A stretch of DNA of 64,000 nucleotides, taken from Solibacillus sp. FSL W7-1464 (GTDB lineage Bacteria > Bacillota > Bacilli > Bacillales_A > Planococcaceae). Numbering within the stretch: position 1 is the stretch's first letter; each line of letters opens with the position of its first letter. The notes under the pieces are model-generated. The model had not been told where the DNA came from. It saw nothing but the letters and a program-made list of their open reading frames with translations, and did not search any database. The DNA lies in contig NZ_JBBORC010000001.1 of NCBI RefSeq assembly GCF_038004425.1, positions 1,837,001 through 1,901,000 on the forward strand. Direction: 5' to 3'. The position numbers and the translations under genes are program-made. Below, in pieces: positions 43,260 through 51,893 of this stretch.

Positions 43260-44201
43260 CTAATCGAAAATTAATTTACATTCTTCAGGATTTATTGATA
43301 CAAAAGCTTCGATAACTGGTTGTCTTAACTTTTTTCCATTAATCCATTCAAGAAAGTGAACTTTCACAGTAATTAATGGTTCTATCCAAACACTATCTTT
43401 ACTAATAAAGTTTTCAAAAGGGGAATTATTCCTAATAAATGAATTTATTCCTACAGTAAACTGCAACCAGTCTTCCTTTGTTAACTTTCCAGTGCCAACA
43501 CTACCTATATAAACTAATTGTTTATTTTCATTATATAATCCTAAGTGAAGAGATTTTACTAATGAGCCATTTAAGGTTACACCTCCAACTATAGCAACTA
43601 TATCTTGATTTTTCTTTTTCTTTAGCCATCTGTTATCTTTACCATTTATAATATAAGTGCTATTTATATCTTTGAAAACTGCGCCCTCCAAGTCATTTTC
43701 TATACAGGCATCGAAGAGTGCTTCAGTATCAGAAAAGTTCTCTACAACTTGTACATGGCTATTTGGAATAATCATTTCTTTTAAGATTTTTTGTCGTTCA
43801 ATTAGTGGTAGGTTTGTAATCCATTTATTATTAATTGATAGCAGATCAAAAACCATATAAACAATCGGTGTATTCTCAATAAGTTCTTTGTTTTTCTCAA
43901 TGTTTTTAATTTTATCTCTTTTCATAACCTCATAAAATGATGGAACACCATCTTTAAAAGCTATTACTTCGCCATCAATAATAAAATTCTTAGTATTGGA
44001 GTACTCTTGTGGAGTCATTAACTCAGGGTACTGTTTTGAACGTTCATTTAAGTTCCGGTTGAAAATTTGTATGTTTTTATCAGATGAATAAACCAAAATT
44101 CTAGTTCCATCCCACTTCACTTGTCCAATCCAATTATCATCATTAGGAATTATCTCTGTAACAATAGGTTCAAAAGGTTTTATCGGCTTTATTTTTGTCA
44201 T
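43260..44201 (-). CDS. Stand-alone ATP-dependent DNA ligase (LigD ligase-domain type)
   Basis: A 313-residue ligase. The adenylated lysine motif KWDGTR (Lys29), motif III IIDGEVIAF, motif IV LEGAVFKDI and motif V WLKKKKNQDIVAIVGG are all present, followed by an OB domain, so it looks active. Start at 44201 is preferred for AAAGGA upstream; ATG at 44228 has no RBS. Such ligases act in Ku-dependent end joining. Divergent from the broken LigD-polymerase gene at 44383; no Ku gene in the window. AT-rich. Confidence 0.85.
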   Translation of the reverse strand: MTKIKPIKPFEPIVTEIIPNDDNWIGQVKWDGTRILVYSSDKNIQIFNRNLNERSKQYPELMTPQEYSNTKNFIIDGEVIAFKDGVPSFYEVMKRDKIKNIEKNKELIENTPIVYMVFDLLSINNKWITNLPLIERQKILKEMIIPNSHVQVVENFSDTEALFDACIENDLEGAVFKDINSTYIINGKDNRWLKKKKNQDIVAIVGGVTLNGSLVKSLHLGLYNENKQLVYIGSVGTGKLTKEDWLQFTVGINSFIRNNSPFENFISKDSVWIEPLITVKVHFLEWINGKKLRQPVIEAFVSINPEECKLIFD

Positions 44202-44688
44202 AGTATTTTTTCCTTTTATATTTATCATTTACAATTACTCTGTGATTAATGTGCCATTATAAAGAATTTTTTATTTAGGGAGTTAAAATTTGTCAGTATA
44301 ACACAGATAGTCTGATTTAAATGTAATTTTAAAATCGATTAATCTATATTAACTTGGACAAACTGAGGAAGAGGTGATTTTATTGCAGAATATCTGGAAA
44401 GTTGATGGAAAAAAGTCGGAATTTAGTGGTTTTTTTTTGTATTGGGTTTTAATAGTCAGAATGAAAATTTCCTGGTTGGTTTAAAGAAAGATGATGCTAT
44501 TGTTCAAATTGGTACCTTTTCAAAGGGAATGAAAACAAACGAAAAAGATTCTTTAATCCAATCCATTATTAAGAATGAAAAGAGAAGAGTGTATTTGTTA
44601 AGCTAAAACTGAGCCACAAACGCAATTGAAATATGAGCCACTTTATATCAAAATAATCCTAACTGTTAAAAGTTAGGAGGATATAGAG

Positions 44689-46242
44689 GTGATCAGTTTG
44701 GAGAAAAAGCAATTGGTATTGATTGAGTACTACCAGCACAATACAAGTCAGCGTCAAATTGCAGAGAAGCTTAATATGTCACGAAATACTGTTAAGAAAT
44801 ATATCGAACAAGACTTAGCGGCAAGACAACAAGATACAAGGAATTTACCGATTACAGATAATTACGTTACGCCTCCGGCATATAAAAAGCGTAAGGGAAA
44901 AAAGAGAGCTTTAACAAATACGGTGATGAAGCGTATTCGCGAGATGATGAAACAGAATGAAAATAAGCGTGAAGTAAATATGCATAAGCAGCAATTAAAG
45001 ATTATTGATATACATGACAAACTTTTAGATGAAGGGTTTAAAATCGGCTATACGACAGTTCGCAATTTCGTGAATCGTGAGGAAAAGAAGCAAAAGGAAG
45101 TATTCATCCGCCAAGAGCCTAAAGTTGGTCGTGAAATTGAGTTTGATTGGGGAGAAGTAAAGTTATTTATCGATGGAAAACTAAGAAGTTTTTCAATGGC
45201 CGTATTTACTCTAGCCTATAGTAACGATCGCTTTGCGCGACTCTACGAATCAGAAACAATGGTTTGTGTACAGGATGCACACGTAAAATGTATCGAAGCT
45301 TTAGGCTTTGTGCCACACGTTTTTACATACGATAATATGCGTACAGTTGTCAAAAACTTTATCGGTTATGATCGTTTTATTACCGACGGTATGAAAAGTT
45401 TATCCTTGCATTATCATTTTCAAATACGACTTTGTCAGCCTCGTAAAGGCAATGAAAAAGGCCATGTGGAGCGAAGTGTGGAATACATACGTCGCAAAGC
45501 ATTTGCGCATCGAGATACGTTTGTTTCTTTAGAAGAGGCACAGGAGTATTTAGTTTCTATTATCGAAAAATTAAATGGTCGCGTTCATTATTTGAAAGAG
45601 AAAACACATCATGAATTGATGTTGGAAGAAAAAGCTGAACGAGCTGGCAGTTTAACAGCGGCACCGTTCGACCCTGCAGAATTAGTGGAGCTACGTGTGG
45701 ATAAATATAGTACGGTTACCTACCGTCACAATCGCTACTCTGTACCCGAGGGGCATGTAGGAGAATACATTAAGTTAAAAGCTCGTGCAGAGGAAGTGCT
45801 TCTATTTAGCGAAGGTGAATGCATCGCGAAGCATAAACGAAGCTGGCAAGTTCATGCCTGGGTGATGAATATCTACCACTATTTAAACACCTTGGAAAAG
45901 AAAAAAGGTGCCTTAGCCCAAAGTGAATGTTTGAGCCAAGCACCAAAAGATATAAAAAATATCTACCACCGCTATTATATCGGAAATGAAAAAGATTTTC
46001 TAGAACTACTTGTTTATGTCAAAGAACGAGATTGCCTAACAAGAGTACTAGAAGTCATTACTGAACTAGAAAAGAACCCTTTGGTTCATCTAACAACGGA
46101 AAAAATCATTTTCTTAGCAGAACAGTCAGCTGAAGTACGTACTGTTTTAACTGGCCAAGATGATGTCACCAGTCAATCTTTAGATAATTTATCTTCATTA
46201 GCAGCATTATTTCATTCTAAAGGAACAGGAGTGGTTCATTAA
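44689..46242 (+). CDS. istA: IS21 transposase IstA
   Basis: A 517-residue transposase. N-terminal helix-turn-helix (TSQRQIAEKLNMSRNTVKKYI), DDE catalytic core with EIEFDWGEV, FTYDNMRTVV and GNEKGHVERSVEYIRR, and a C-terminal beta domain. GTG start with AGGAGG upstream. Its stop overlaps the istB start by one base. Intact. Confidence 0.93.
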   Translation: MISLEKKQLVLIEYYQHNTSQRQIAEKLNMSRNTVKKYIEQDLAARQQDTRNLPITDNYVTPPAYKKRKGKKRALTNTVMKRIREMMKQNENKREVNMHKQQLKIIDIHDKLLDEGFKIGYTTVRNFVNREEKKQKEVFIRQEPKVGREIEFDWGEVKLFIDGKLRSFSMAVFTLAYSNDRFARLYESETMVCVQDAHVKCIEALGFVPHVFTYDNMRTVVKNFIGYDRFITDGMKSLSLHYHFQIRLCQPRKGNEKGHVERSVEYIRRKAFAHRDTFVSLEEAQEYLVSIIEKLNGRVHYLKEKTHHELMLEEKAERAGSLTAAPFDPAELVELRVDKYSTVTYRHNRYSVPEGHVGEYIKLKARAEEVLLFSEGECIAKHKRSWQVHAWVMNIYHYLNTLEKKKGALAQSECLSQAPKDIKNIYHRYYIGNEKDFLELLVYVKERDCLTRVLEVITELEKNPLVHLTTEKIIFLAEQSAEVRTVLTGQDDVTSQSLDNLSSLAALFHSKGTGVVH

Positions 46243-46994
46243 TGGACAAGCAAAAAGAGATGATTGAAATGTGTAAAGAATTACGTTTACCAAGTATTCG
46301 TTCTTTACTTGAACAAGAAGTATTATTTGAACAACATACAACCCCGGCTGACTTTCTCTATTTCGCTTTAAAACAGGAAATGGAGGACCGATACGTGCGA
46401 GCAAAAGCTAATCGAATTCGATTAGCCAACTTCCCAGAGAAAAAGCTATTAGAGGAATTAGATGTAGAGGCACTGCCGCAAAATGCGGCGGTTCGCCTTC
46501 CTCATTTGAAGGAACTAAAGTTTATACAGGAGAAGCAAAATGTATTATTAATTGGCTCACCTGGTACCGGTAAAACCCATCTTGCGATTGGATTAGGCAT
46601 TGAAGCCTGTTTAGCGGGCTATAAAGTGTATTTCACAAGTGTAGCATCACTTGTGAATCAATTAAAGGAAAGCCGTTCTGCGAGAACATTGCGCTCCTTT
46701 GAACTAAAATTTGAGAAGTATGATTTAGTCATCATCGATGAACTCGGGTACATTTCATTCGATAAAGAAGGAGCAGAACTTCTGTTCACGCACTTATCGT
46801 TACGTGCCGGTCGAGCAGCGACAATTATAACAAGTAATCTAACGTTTGAACGCTGGGAAGAAGTATTCCACGATCCAGTATTAACATCAGCTTTAACCGA
46901 TCGACTCACGCATCGAGCGCACATCATCAACATGATTGGTGGCTCCTATCGAATTTTAGAAACGAAAGAATGGATCGAACAGAGCAATTTTTAG
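46242..46994 (+). CDS. istB: IS21 helper ATPase IstB
   Basis: A 250-residue AAA+ ATPase of the DnaC/IstB type: Walker A GSPGTGKTH, Walker B LVIIDELGYISF, sensor motif IITSNLTFERW. It assembles on target DNA and stimulates IstA. Coupled to istA by a TAATG overlap. Confidence 0.94.
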   Translation: MDKQKEMIEMCKELRLPSIRSLLEQEVLFEQHTTPADFLYFALKQEMEDRYVRAKANRIRLANFPEKKLLEELDVEALPQNAAVRLPHLKELKFIQEKQNVLLIGSPGTGKTHLAIGLGIEACLAGYKVYFTSVASLVNQLKESRSARTLRSFELKFEKYDLVIIDELGYISFDKEGAELLFTHLSLRAGRAATIITSNLTFERWEEVFHDPVLTSALTDRLTHRAHIINMIGGSYRILETKEWIEQSNF

Positions 46995-48228
46995 TGGCTC
47001 ATATTTTAATTAACAATTGGCTCATATTTAACTTGCGAAATACAGAAGAGAAAATGGAAATATCTTAATCGAACCAGGAATATGTGTAAAATTATTTTTT
47101 AAAACGATAAAGGAAAATGAGTTAATAAATCCTATATTTAATTCATTTCAACTAGAGATTAGCTGGGAGAATTGTACATGGGACAGATTAATTATAGATA
47201 ATACACTAGTTGAAGGTGGAATGAAGTTAACTCACTCTAAAAAAACTTTATGGAAGACACCTTATATTAATAAAGAAGGGTTTCTATCTTACTTAATTCA
47301 GGTTTCTTCGTATATGTTACCATTTTTAGAAAGACGAACTTTAACTACTATTCGTTATCCACATGGTATACCTGGTGATTTCTTTTATCAAAAGAATTGT
47401 CCAGATTATGCACCTAGCTCAATATTGACGAAATCAGTAGAGGGCATAAATTATATAGTTTGTAATGAATTATCAACTTTACTCTGGCTAGGTAACCAAC
47501 TTGCAATTGAATATCATATTCCATTTCAAACAATTGATTCATTAAAACCATCAGAAATTGTTTTCGACTTAGATCCGCCAAGTAAGGGGGATTTTCACTT
47601 GGCAATAAAAGCAGCATTAGAAATGAAGAAAATTTTCGACAGCTTGGAAATAAGAAGTTACCCAAAACTCTCTGGTAATAAAGGTCTGCAAATTCATATA
47701 CCAATTAAGGTAAATTCTCTTACGTATGAGGATACTCGAATTTTCATGTACTTTATAGCGAAATATTTAATCGAAAAATTTCCTGATGATTTTACAATTG
47801 AAAGGTTAAAGAAAAAACGAAATGGTAAACTTTACATCGATTATCTGCAACATGCAGAAGGGAAAACAATTATATCCCCTTACTCAACCCGTGGACAAGA
47901 AAATGCCACAGTTGCTGCACCCCTTTATTGGGAAGAAGTGAACGGAAATTTAAGAATAGAGAAATTCAATATTCCATTTGTACTTGATCGACTTTCAAAA
48001 GTTAAATGTCCAATGGATGATTTTTTTATACAGGAGAATGCAAATCTATTAGAAATTATTTCTACTTTAAAGGTAAATCTTTAGAGATAATTCTGATTAA
48101 ATGTACATAATTGGCACAGTTATGTACGTTTTTTATTTATGTACATCACTATTATGCTTTAGATAATGTTGTCTTAAAAGGTTTAGGATAAGTTTCATTG
48201 ATATATGTACATCTATTTTATGTAGATA

Positions 48229-49509
48229 CTCGCCAAGAAGCGTAACAGCAAATGGCTGGAAGATACGAGAACGAAAAGCTGGCTGAAAATAAAAAACTGG
48301 AAGCACGTAAATGTCATTCTTACAAAATTTGACCAATCAAACGGCTTCTTTAATGGGGCAATTTATAAAGAAAATATGCTTTTGGAGATTGTATCGTTTA
48401 AACATGGTTTATCTGAAGAAGAAAGTAAAACGTTGACCACCTTTTTTAAAACAAATGGGACACTGGTGGCAAAAAGCATATTGGAAATTCCTCCTTCAAT
48501 TTGTGTAACCGTTGACTGTATTGATTTTGACGGCACTAAACTGAGAGAACCGCGCTTTCATTCATTCCAGCATCATCTGGAAGCTTCAGATTGCAACTGG
48601 CAGCAGATGCATAGACAGTTAAACCCGATTCCGGAAAATGTAACAGTGACAAGTCCCGATAAACCGGTTTTTCCTGCAAGCAAAATTACAAAGGACGATT
48701 ATTTATATTATTTGCAGACGGTTGCGCCATTAATGCTGCCATTTCTGCAGGACCGGCTATTGACAGTCATCCGTTATCCGCACGGGGTTCCGGGAGAAAG
48801 CTTTTACCAGAAAAACTATACCGAAAATTTGCCGGCTTTTATTAGGGCGCAGTTAGTGGACGACACGAATTTTATTTTATGTAACAATATTGAATCCCTT
48901 TTATGGTTGGGTAATCAGCTTGCATTGGAGTTTCATATTCCGTTTCAGCCGGTTACTACGGAACAGCCAACAGAAATTGTATTTGATTTGGATCCACCGT
49001 CCGTTGACGAATTTGGATTGGCGGTAAATGCCGCATTAAAGTTCAAAACAATTTTGGATTATTTCGAACTGACAAGCTTTGTCAAAACGTCAGGCGGAAA
49101 AGGTATGCAAATTTATATTCCATTGCCGCTCCACACATTTTCCTATGAAGAAACGGGTGTATTTACGGAGTTTATATGCCGATTTCTCGCACAGCAATAT
49201 CCTGATTCGTTTACAATCGAGCGGATGAAAAAAAACAGAGGAAAAAGGCTGTATTTGGATTATGTCCAGCATAGGGAAGGGAAAACGATTATTGCACCGT
49301 ATTCAGCGCGCGGCAATCATAATGGATTGATCGCCACACCGTTATTCTGGGAAGAAGTAAATGAAAAATTAACACCCGATCTTTTCACGATTCCAAATGT
49401 AATGAAGCGTATAGAGAGCAAAGCCAATCCATTTAGAGATTTCAGGGAAGCCGGTGAGCGACAGCCATTCGAAACTGTTCTCGATCAAATAAAGGGAAAA
49501 CAAGGGTAG
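48229..49509 (+). pseudogene. ligD: 5'-truncated LigD (ligase end + polymerase domain)
   Basis: The open frame starts abruptly near 48229 with AKKRNSKWLEDTRTKSWLKI, which is ligase motif V of LigD, followed by the OB domain (VILTKFDQSNGFFNGAI) and a full primase-polymerase domain with EIVFDLDPPS, YLDYVQHREGKTIIAPYS. The ligase N-terminus with the adenylated lysine is missing. ATG 48376 would give 377 residues but has no RBS and lies inside the OB domain. Higher GC than the sequence on its left. Probably the resident ligD, cut by the accessory region. Confidence 0.8.
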
Positions 49510-49522
49510 TCGGCAAACAGTT

Positions 49523-49558
49523 AAAAAAGCCTTTCGCAAGTTATGCGAAGGCTTTTTT
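49523..49558. terminator. Bidirectional terminator after ligD
   Basis: AAAAGCCTTTCGCA / TGCGAAGGCTTTTTT with one bulged T and a 5-base loop. Confidence 0.9.
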
Positions 49559-49561
49559 ACA

Positions 49562-49717
49562 TTAAGAAGGATTAATCACAATTGGGGCGTCCTCATGATG
49601 GGCTTGATGACTCGGGGATAAATCATAAGCAATCAACGTGACATTTAATTTTTGTTCCAGTTTCTTAATTTCTCCGATTTTATCGCGATTCAAATCGGCA
49701 AATTTCGTTTCTTCCAC
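49562..49717 (-). CDS. Small conserved-looking protein, 51 residues
   Basis: A GTG-started gene (49717) with AAGGA upstream, giving an acidic, helical protein EETKFADLNRDKIGEIKKLE that ends SHQAHHEDAPIVINPS. Codon use and the preceding RBS look genuine, and it shares the terminator at 49523 with ligD. Not recognised; may be a small cytosolic protein. Confidence 0.6.
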   Translation of the reverse strand: MEETKFADLNRDKIGEIKKLEQKLNVTLIAYDLSPSHQAHHEDAPIVINPS

Positions 49718-49813
49718 AAAAATCACATCCTTTTTAAAGTATAGAGTTAGTATGAAAAGTTGTTTTATATTTATTCATGCTGCATGTTATTGGTATACCA
49801 GTGGAGACAAATT

Positions 49814-49838
49814 AAAAAGAGAGATAAAATTATCTCTC
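49814..49838 (-). terminator. Terminator of 57-residue gene
   Basis: Perfect palindrome GAGAGATAA / TTATCTCTC with AA loop, followed on the minus strand by TTTTTAATTT; it overlaps the stop codon of the gene. Confidence 0.75.
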
Positions 49839-50010
49839 AAGAATTAATAGCATTATAGTTTAATGGATGAAGAATATTTGTAAATACATCTTTTTTTACT
49901 ATAAAGTATGTTTTTTTATTATATGTAACCACGACTTGCCCCGGTTTAACAAACACTTTCGCAGTTTTTAAATTAGCATATGGTGCACCTAATAATTTTG
50001 AAATGTTCAT
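49837..50010 (-). CDS. Small protein of unknown function, 57 residues
   Basis: Starts ATG at 50010 with AAAGGGG upstream. The protein begins NISKLLGAPYANLKTAKVFV and is basic and beta-rich in pattern (KPGQVVVTYNKKTYFIV). No membrane segment. Not recognised. The terminator overlapping its stop codon supports a real gene. Confidence 0.6.
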   Translation of the reverse strand: MNISKLLGAPYANLKTAKVFVKPGQVVVTYNKKTYFIVKKDVFTNILHPLNYNAINS

Positions 50011-50224
50011 GATGATTACCCCTTTTTAAGTTTCTATTTTCGTTATTCCCAAAATAATAATAGCTTTAAACTATTTCAAATAGATTTATGCTGTAAAAAG
50101 GTCTTAAGTAACAAATTCACTATACAAATATAGAAGAAAAGACCTGAGCGACCACTCAAGTCCATAAAATGACCACTTATTTATATATATGTTTCTTAGT
50201 TGCAAATTATTACACTTCAAAACT

Positions 50225-51118
50225 TTAGCTTTGTGTCTTAACTACCGGAATATAAATATCACAAATCTTCCCATCCTCCAACATACAACGGTCATCGTAC
50301 AATTCAAAATCGTTACAACCTGGTGCGTACTCGTAACCGGACTTAGGGAACCATTCATTAAAAATGTAATTCCATGTGCCCTGTATGGCAGCTACAAAGT
50401 TTGTGGCATCAGAAGGAGGTGTTGAAAAGACAGCATACGTTGCGGGAGGTACTTCACTAACATGGTATTCGCCAGCGATTTTAGCGCCGTCTTCCGGTTC
50501 AACCCCGATCACATATTCAAATTCTCCGGTTGTCGGATCTTCCGGGAAGCAGACACCGTATTCATCGTGCTTTTTAATAAAGTTTTCCGAATGAAGTTTT
50601 TCCATTCTTCCTCCGCTCATATAGTCGTCCCAAAAAGCCGGGATTGCGGTAGAGTTTTCGCCGCCAGTTGACGTCGTTTTAATGGCATAACCAGCAAGTT
50701 TAATAGCAGGCAGTGTGACAAATTTAGGTTCCATAACAATTCCTCCAATAAAGTATTTGTACGTGCAGGCAAGGCTTGGCGGAAACGGACGATTACTGTG
50801 CGCATGCAAACGGTAAGTTCCCGGTGAACAGCCGTAATGACGCCGAAAAGCTTTACTGAATCCAGAGTGAGTTTCAAACCCATATTCTATTGAAATATCG
50901 AGAATCCTCTTGCCCGAAGAAAGTTCATGTGCGGCAAACGCAAGTCGGCGGTTCCGGACATAGTTCATCACCGAATATCCGCTACCCCATTGGAATACTC
51001 GGCTGAAATGCCATGTTGAATAGCCCGCTTGTGCAGCCAAAATATCCGGACTTATATTTTCAGTAATATTCTCGTCAATAAACTCTAAAATCATCTGTAA
51101 AGTTTCTCTTGTGTCCAT
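50225..51118 (-). CDS. AraC-family regulator with GyrI-like ligand domain
   Basis: A 297-residue protein: two helix-turn-helix motifs (residues 8-105; IDENITENISPDILAAQAGY and ILDISIEYGFETHSGFSKAF) and a GyrI/SOUL-type effector domain (residues 130-297). Members such as YdeE-like and BmrR-related proteins bind small hydrophobic ligands. RBS GGGGGA. Stand-alone, so targets are unknown. Confidence 0.88.
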   Translation of the reverse strand: MDTRETLQMILEFIDENITENISPDILAAQAGYSTWHFSRVFQWGSGYSVMNYVRNRRLAFAAHELSSGKRILDISIEYGFETHSGFSKAFRRHYGCSPGTYRLHAHSNRPFPPSLACTYKYFIGGIVMEPKFVTLPAIKLAGYAIKTTSTGGENSTAIPAFWDDYMSGGRMEKLHSENFIKKHDEYGVCFPEDPTTGEFEYVIGVEPEDGAKIAGEYHVSEVPPATYAVFSTPPSDATNFVAAIQGTWNYIFNEWFPKSGYEYAPGCNDFELYDDRCMLEDGKICDIYIPVVKTQS

Positions 51119-51347
51119 TTAAATTCCCCCAGCTGTAAAGTGATTCGTACAGTAAAATCAGTATACCAAAGCACAGGTGGAAAACTGTTCCAAAATTGCT
51201 GTATTTGGAAATTAAATGCTTGCATAAATAAGCGTTCATTTGATTTGTTCAAATACTTCAAAATTTCCTATGTTTAAAGAAAATAACGAATCATTATCCT
51301 TACAACTCATTCACTTTAGCGCTATAATACCTCTAGAGGTGAAGAGA

Positions 51348-51773
51348 ATGTTTATTTCAGAAACAACAGTAGAAGTACGTTATGCCGAGACCGATCAGAT
51401 GGGGGTCGTGTATCATGCCAATTATCTAGTTTGGTGCGAAATCGGACGTACACAAATTGTGAAGGATTTAGGATTTAACTATGCAAAGCTTGAGGAAGAC
51501 GGCTATTTATCGCCTGTTATGGATTTCTCGATTCAATATAAAGCGGCGATGCGCTATGGACAAACGGCTACGGTTCGCACATGGATTGAGGAACATACGA
51601 AGCTGCGCACTACATACGGCTATGAAATTTTGCATGAAGACGGTACCGTTGCAGTAACGGCGAAGTCTCAACATATTTTAGTGAAAAAGGAAAACTTCCG
51701 TCCGGTCGCTTTGAAAAAGATTGACGCGGCATGGGATGCCAAATATGCGGAAGTTGCGAAAATTCAAAGTTAA
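51348..51773 (+). CDS. yneP: 4-hydroxybenzoyl-CoA-thioesterase-like hydrolase (YneP-like)
   Basis: A 141-residue hot-dog-fold acyl-CoA thioesterase with the family signature YAETDQMGVVYHANYLVW (catalytic Asp near residue 14). Start at 51348 with AGAGGTG upstream; the upstream in-frame ATG at 51240 has no RBS. In B. subtilis yneP also precedes the yneR-plsY-parEC genes, which supports the name. Confidence 0.87.
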   Translation: MFISETTVEVRYAETDQMGVVYHANYLVWCEIGRTQIVKDLGFNYAKLEEDGYLSPVMDFSIQYKAAMRYGQTATVRTWIEEHTKLRTTYGYEILHEDGTVAVTAKSQHILVKKENFRPVALKKIDAAWDAKYAEVAKIQS

Positions 51774-51893
51774 TCGACATGTCCTGTTAAATTGATAACA
51801 GGGCATTTTTTCTTTAATGAACAGACGAATATTGTTATAATCATATACGTCCACACGGAACTGTATATAAAAAACTATGAGGGAGGTGTGTTC

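Larger units (their letters stand above)
44610..47024 (+). mobile_element. IS21-family element
   Basis: Carries istA and istB. Both ends hold two copies of TGAGCCA spaced about 17-24 bases, in inverted orientation, the repeated end motif usual in IS21. Outer limits are set at the outermost TGAGCC. No clear target duplication was found in the flanks. Confidence 0.82.
44383..48084 (+). pseudogene. LigD-like OB + primase-polymerase gene broken by frameshift and IS21
   Basis: From TTG 44383 (RBS GAGGTG) the frame reads IWKVDGKKSEFSG, shifts in a run of nine T, and continues FVLGFNSQNENFLVGL up to KRRVYLLS, where IS21 interrupts. After the IS (from about 47035) the frame resumes RRENGNILIEPGICVKLFF and runs through a PolDom with the catalytic EIVFDLDPPS. 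From ATG 47221 the PolDom alone (287 residues) could still be made. Homologous to 48229-49509. Intact ancestors would be about 430 residues. Confidence 0.8.
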
